From ANME-2 cluster archaeon (GTDB lineage: Archaea > Halobacteriota > Methanosarcinia > Methanosarcinales > Methanocomedenaceae): a stretch of DNA of 45,360 nt. Made by a program: the position numbers and the translations under genes. Shown here one piece after another: positions 44,801 to 45,360 of this stretch. The first letter of the stretch is position 1, and the number at the start of each line of letters is the position of its first letter. The notes under the pieces are model-generated. The model ran no database searches, had not been told where the DNA came from, and worked only from the letters and a program-made list of their open reading frames with translations. The stretch spans positions 1 to 45,360 of the forward strand of contig JAHYIS010000018.1 in the NCBI GenBank assembly GCA_019429385.1, given 5' to 3'.

Positions 44801-45360
44801 ACCGCACCAGATATCATCGCTGGTAAGTGTTGTGTTCAGTGCCTGGCCATTACGGATACTCTCGATAGTCCCGATAGCAGTAATACTGTGCTTGGTATCG
44901 TTGTGACAGTATTCGCAGGCTTCGTTGGTGGTGTTCCAGTAAACAGTGCTATTCCACCGGCTGCCGTTATTGAGGTTATCGCTATGTGCGAACATGCTGC
45001 TGGTATTGGCAACGAGCGGCCGGGTGGGAGTGAAGTTGGAAAGGGTGGCGTTGTTGCTATGACAGCGGACACAGTTAACTGCGCTGATATTGGATGTGCT
45101 GTATGTATCATCCGTTTGCAGGTATTTTACACCATGAATGTCCTGCTTGACCGATAAGTGGCATTCGGTACAGTTGACCGAACCGTTGTGTTGTTCTTTT
45201 GCACCAGTAGTGACAGGATAGCTCACCCCATCGTGACAACCGGTACACAGAGTCGTATTCTCAAGCACAAGCACGGGTTTGGTGAGACTATCATTATGCA
45301 TCCAGCCACCGTTATGGCACGATGCATTGGTACAGTTCGGTGATGTAGTACCCCAGGCAC
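38837..45360 (-). CDS. Giant S-layer multiheme c-type cytochrome, N-terminus cut by window end
   Basis: At least 2174 residues are visible. An ATG at 45301 is internal: the frame continues to 45360 with another haem motif. I count 47 haem motifs, 44 CxxCH and three CX4CH ('CTNASCH' twice, 'CNNNSCH'). Numbering from Met45301, two S-layer-like domains of the Methanosarcina type lie at about 1493-1590 and 1650-1748 ('SVNVTAVFRGNEGTN', 'RADVEQVFHGFEADA'), with haem CYACH between them. Beta-sandwich domains occur at about 1911-2014 and 2053-2154, either side of a transmembrane helix near 2022-2042. Many Asn-x-Thr/Ser sites suggest N-glycosylation. It probably carries electrons through or along the S-layer, as proposed for ANME-2. 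Partners are not visible. Confidence 0.93.
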   Translation of the reverse strand, partial: AWGTTSPNCTNASCHNGGWMHNDSLTKPVLVLENTTLCTGCHDGVSYPVTTGAKEQHNGSVNCTECHLSVKQDIHGVKYLQTDDTYSTSNISAVNCVRCHSNNATLSNFTPTRPLVANTSSMFAHSDNLNNGSRWNSTVYWNTTNEACEYCHNDTKHSITAIGTIESIRNGQALNTTLTSDDIWCGGCHEQGAGNYNGTQWTPVPPTITNNNIGNTTAWDGSGLSWYDHSFMGSTFNDTTCQPCHGSLLSGSPTTKEFVHRVAVGSYGADCISCHDLGGSAPKINFTVMNDSLSIHQNIQNSSEINNPYGTVNDTNKICWACHIDNGTYPSTLTSHADRLGDFNGIEPYTCEECHVGTNIPANLSGAGIIPAVVEHFYSGAELKAGNSTDNMSSCMVCHNLTEMKLLSIGPAGADPADRTNDSYLIAHYGKKRTDLRTWSGGVNCSYCHQAGSAFNSTGIMVNPTFNASVPEHSLNAGAWGTTSPNCTNASCHNGGWMHNDSLTKPVLVLENTTLCTGCHDNLGYPVVTGAKEPHNGSVNCTECHLAVKQDIHGVKYLQQDGTNFTTSNVSAVNCTTCHQGAGLFGAPTLGPLSHSNVNSGQRWDNYWIDNLTGCIYCHNDTKHTPDALGNLEVLRIEPVDFTGMICSACHYNDSSSVYYNNVTKYLVPMPPEILNGTSWNGTSTDYFNHSLSDYTDASCKYCHQNTSSVPTDTPEMAHDVYSGDLTNCTLCHDIGSPGATTHIDISNLSMHRNANSSDGINVISNLDCQECHNDTATMLPGQVPARNCTECHVDNVTLNMPGNRIVSNHRPAANISTTVDCEACHRNSLNAYSPLSTTDSDASNISHYGTNTSLINTSNCVNCHMLTGINITWGNAPPVSAHNRTGNCTSCHSSTGLQVTDFHNISLEKPLANTCVKCHTNQTNVTKYNLPGLVQTHYPDAPANKANTTNISANTCELCHNVSTAPTGALHNSTFQRNNINGVNGTCYECHSPAGSFTYKAAHVNHIDILIHDNLSSALVVNCTSCHNVTGTGIFHYAQWPMGEVQQPSWAGWTNGSKVNCTDCHVAYNNSAPFYAPPPTHSPGYTLDGCIQCHTQANNSTDPAYPVELHNVSGGDPTNCIGCHNEGNDPTGKTPPVNVSALEAGIHENLNSANTSNDTNLACYACHWTGTAPPAHPKKDVYTPKICEDCHGTTISFFSAPPVAEHRPGALDVETNSTNASCIVCHNNSVNTTVSSYANISDRVSHYGTTQNLLSGVLNKTQNCTYCHYTIANNTTWGSPMDPRVTIINFNHSVYTNNTDCYYCHAGNQTPVNFHDEAVTGGAGKDCVSCHDIGGAAPTPKWLDVSAMNSRNDIHYDLNRVAIATTTLNPNNVRCWACHGDGDGTDAAQPTGHPANYNAPKNCNNNSCHAVSQSIFGEPMVYEHFRYVETIDEDIETTAGCDVCHKNSLQSHNDNDVKSDVALVSHYGSTQELINSSSCIYCHLDEDNGEKWGNAPDPTDNVTTLSETEREATLFMGEKWNIGNKYMIFFNDISIDGETAYVQLFHDEELINESFIHNGESYVFHDELTDIDGHEIKSIIVSVNVTAVFRGNEGTNLIMVKGRTLKRIHSEWVDESCYACHVDNYTSEHHRYLVIDKDDDYTYYTELLLDFEEDDINQRVLTPRQESNIVISKGHSKSWIFNGYNFTAKDVEIHDETAFINFEVNGQQIEEDTYDAGDRIEYNEDLIVNQHTVEDVVLFRADVEQVFHGFEADAVMLTNVRILSNLADFIDNDEKIGGYNVSWLQINHTFFTGGAPENLHVPPLNDGVDGGPDCVLCHDVSANFGIATVDAISTQLGGHALLNENANNKTRLTDEIDKACWACHGDGTEPETHPADYLFPRECKSCHVQLVKPDFDAVSIADVPHGEVEDCSQCHSSRTEFHVINVFEATPQISSIKVTPQIARSGDRIVVNFSAISGWKMYIRNMEYFIGEVGQSGTGIRVRPNDDVFDEQVEEGTFTIDTTGWERGTYVIYVHAMERDNDWGPVQAVMFSIEPEQHMIPWWIVYTVLAFTGFVILLLWSGILEAPFIKGDITVLPPKVRRGQSVRIHATAVASPFRNIADAEIFLDRDGEPGTGIAIYPDRGHFGEKHVYLFGNINTTNIAPGIHTLHVRAMENSGKWGSLQTVTFEVEE
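43800..45360 (-). repeat. 1434-bp internal repeat in the giant cytochrome gene
   Basis: Bases 43800-43926 and 45234-45360 are identical over 127 bp, and the match is cut off by the window end. The offset is 1434 bp, which is 478 codons. The 478-residue unit starting at Met45301 carries 12 haem motifs, and the next unit begins with the same 'MHNDSLTKPVLVLENTTLCT' at 43867. Similarity continues more loosely into the next about 100 residues. This is an in-frame duplication with recent homogenisation. Confidence 0.85.

Noticed and set aside
45301-45303. ATG at 45301 as the start of the giant cytochrome
   Set aside because: The frame stays open to the window end with another haem motif, and the same sequence recurs inside the protein at 43867, so it is an internal repeat boundary.

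Overview
The window reads as a chromosome segment of a methyl-coenzyme M reductase (MCR) archaeon of the Methanosarcinales / ANME-2 type (Methanoperedens-like or a related methane or alkane oxidiser). The archaeal assignment rests on archaeal-type pheT, fibrillarin, archaeosine synthase, ribosomal protein eS1, CTP-type riboflavin kinase, UPF0200/UPF0201 and TATA-type promoters. MCR metabolism is indicated by AtwA (MCR activation component A2) and a YcaO-TfuA pair of the kind that thioamidates McrA. An electron-exporting lifestyle is indicated by two very large multiheme c-type cytochromes, one at each edge of the window. One of them carries tandem Methanosarcina-type S-layer domains, the architecture proposed for electron transfer through the S-layer in ANME-2. 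The exact clade is an inference.

Layout. 1-3625 (-): a partial cytochrome with 21 visible haem motifs. 3865-5515: an IS1634-type insertion sequence whose transposase seems to have lost one catalytic aspartate. 5639-12563 (-): a two-gene operon encoding a MamK-like actin and then a 1940-residue coiled-coil protein with ten 94-residue repeats and an N-terminal domain resembling archaellar FlaD/E. This is the most unusual part of the window. 13156-23258: an AGCS symporter, an RsmB-like rRNA methyltransferase, a lipid-kinase-like protein, a MATE exporter, SppA, AtwA and a beta-propeller lipoprotein. 23284-29908: cyclase-family protein/pheT (overlapping), a small membrane protein, fibrillarin, archaeosine synthase and a TIM-barrel isomerase. 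30058-31122: a tandemly duplicated winged-helix regulator. 31168-33271: ribK-ribB and a DUF169 protein. 33467-34159: a solenoid protein of exactly seven 32-residue repeats. 34256-36766 (-): eS1 and a tightly overlapping radical SAM / UPF0200 / UPF0201 operon. 36830-38751 (+): ycaO-tfuA. 38837-45360 (-): a giant S-layer multiheme cytochrome cut by the window end.

How it fits together. AtwA activates MCR and YcaO-TfuA modifies it. Electrons released by reverse methanogenesis could leave through the giant cytochromes. MATE, AGCS, SppA, the propeller lipoprotein and the cytochromes are envelope functions. The translation-related genes (pheT, flpA, arcS, rsmB-like, eS1) are ordinary archaeal housekeeping. 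The actin/coiled-coil pair looks like a dedicated cytoskeletal or scaffold module with no obvious counterpart in standard archaeal annotation. No rRNA, tRNA or CRISPR array was recognised.
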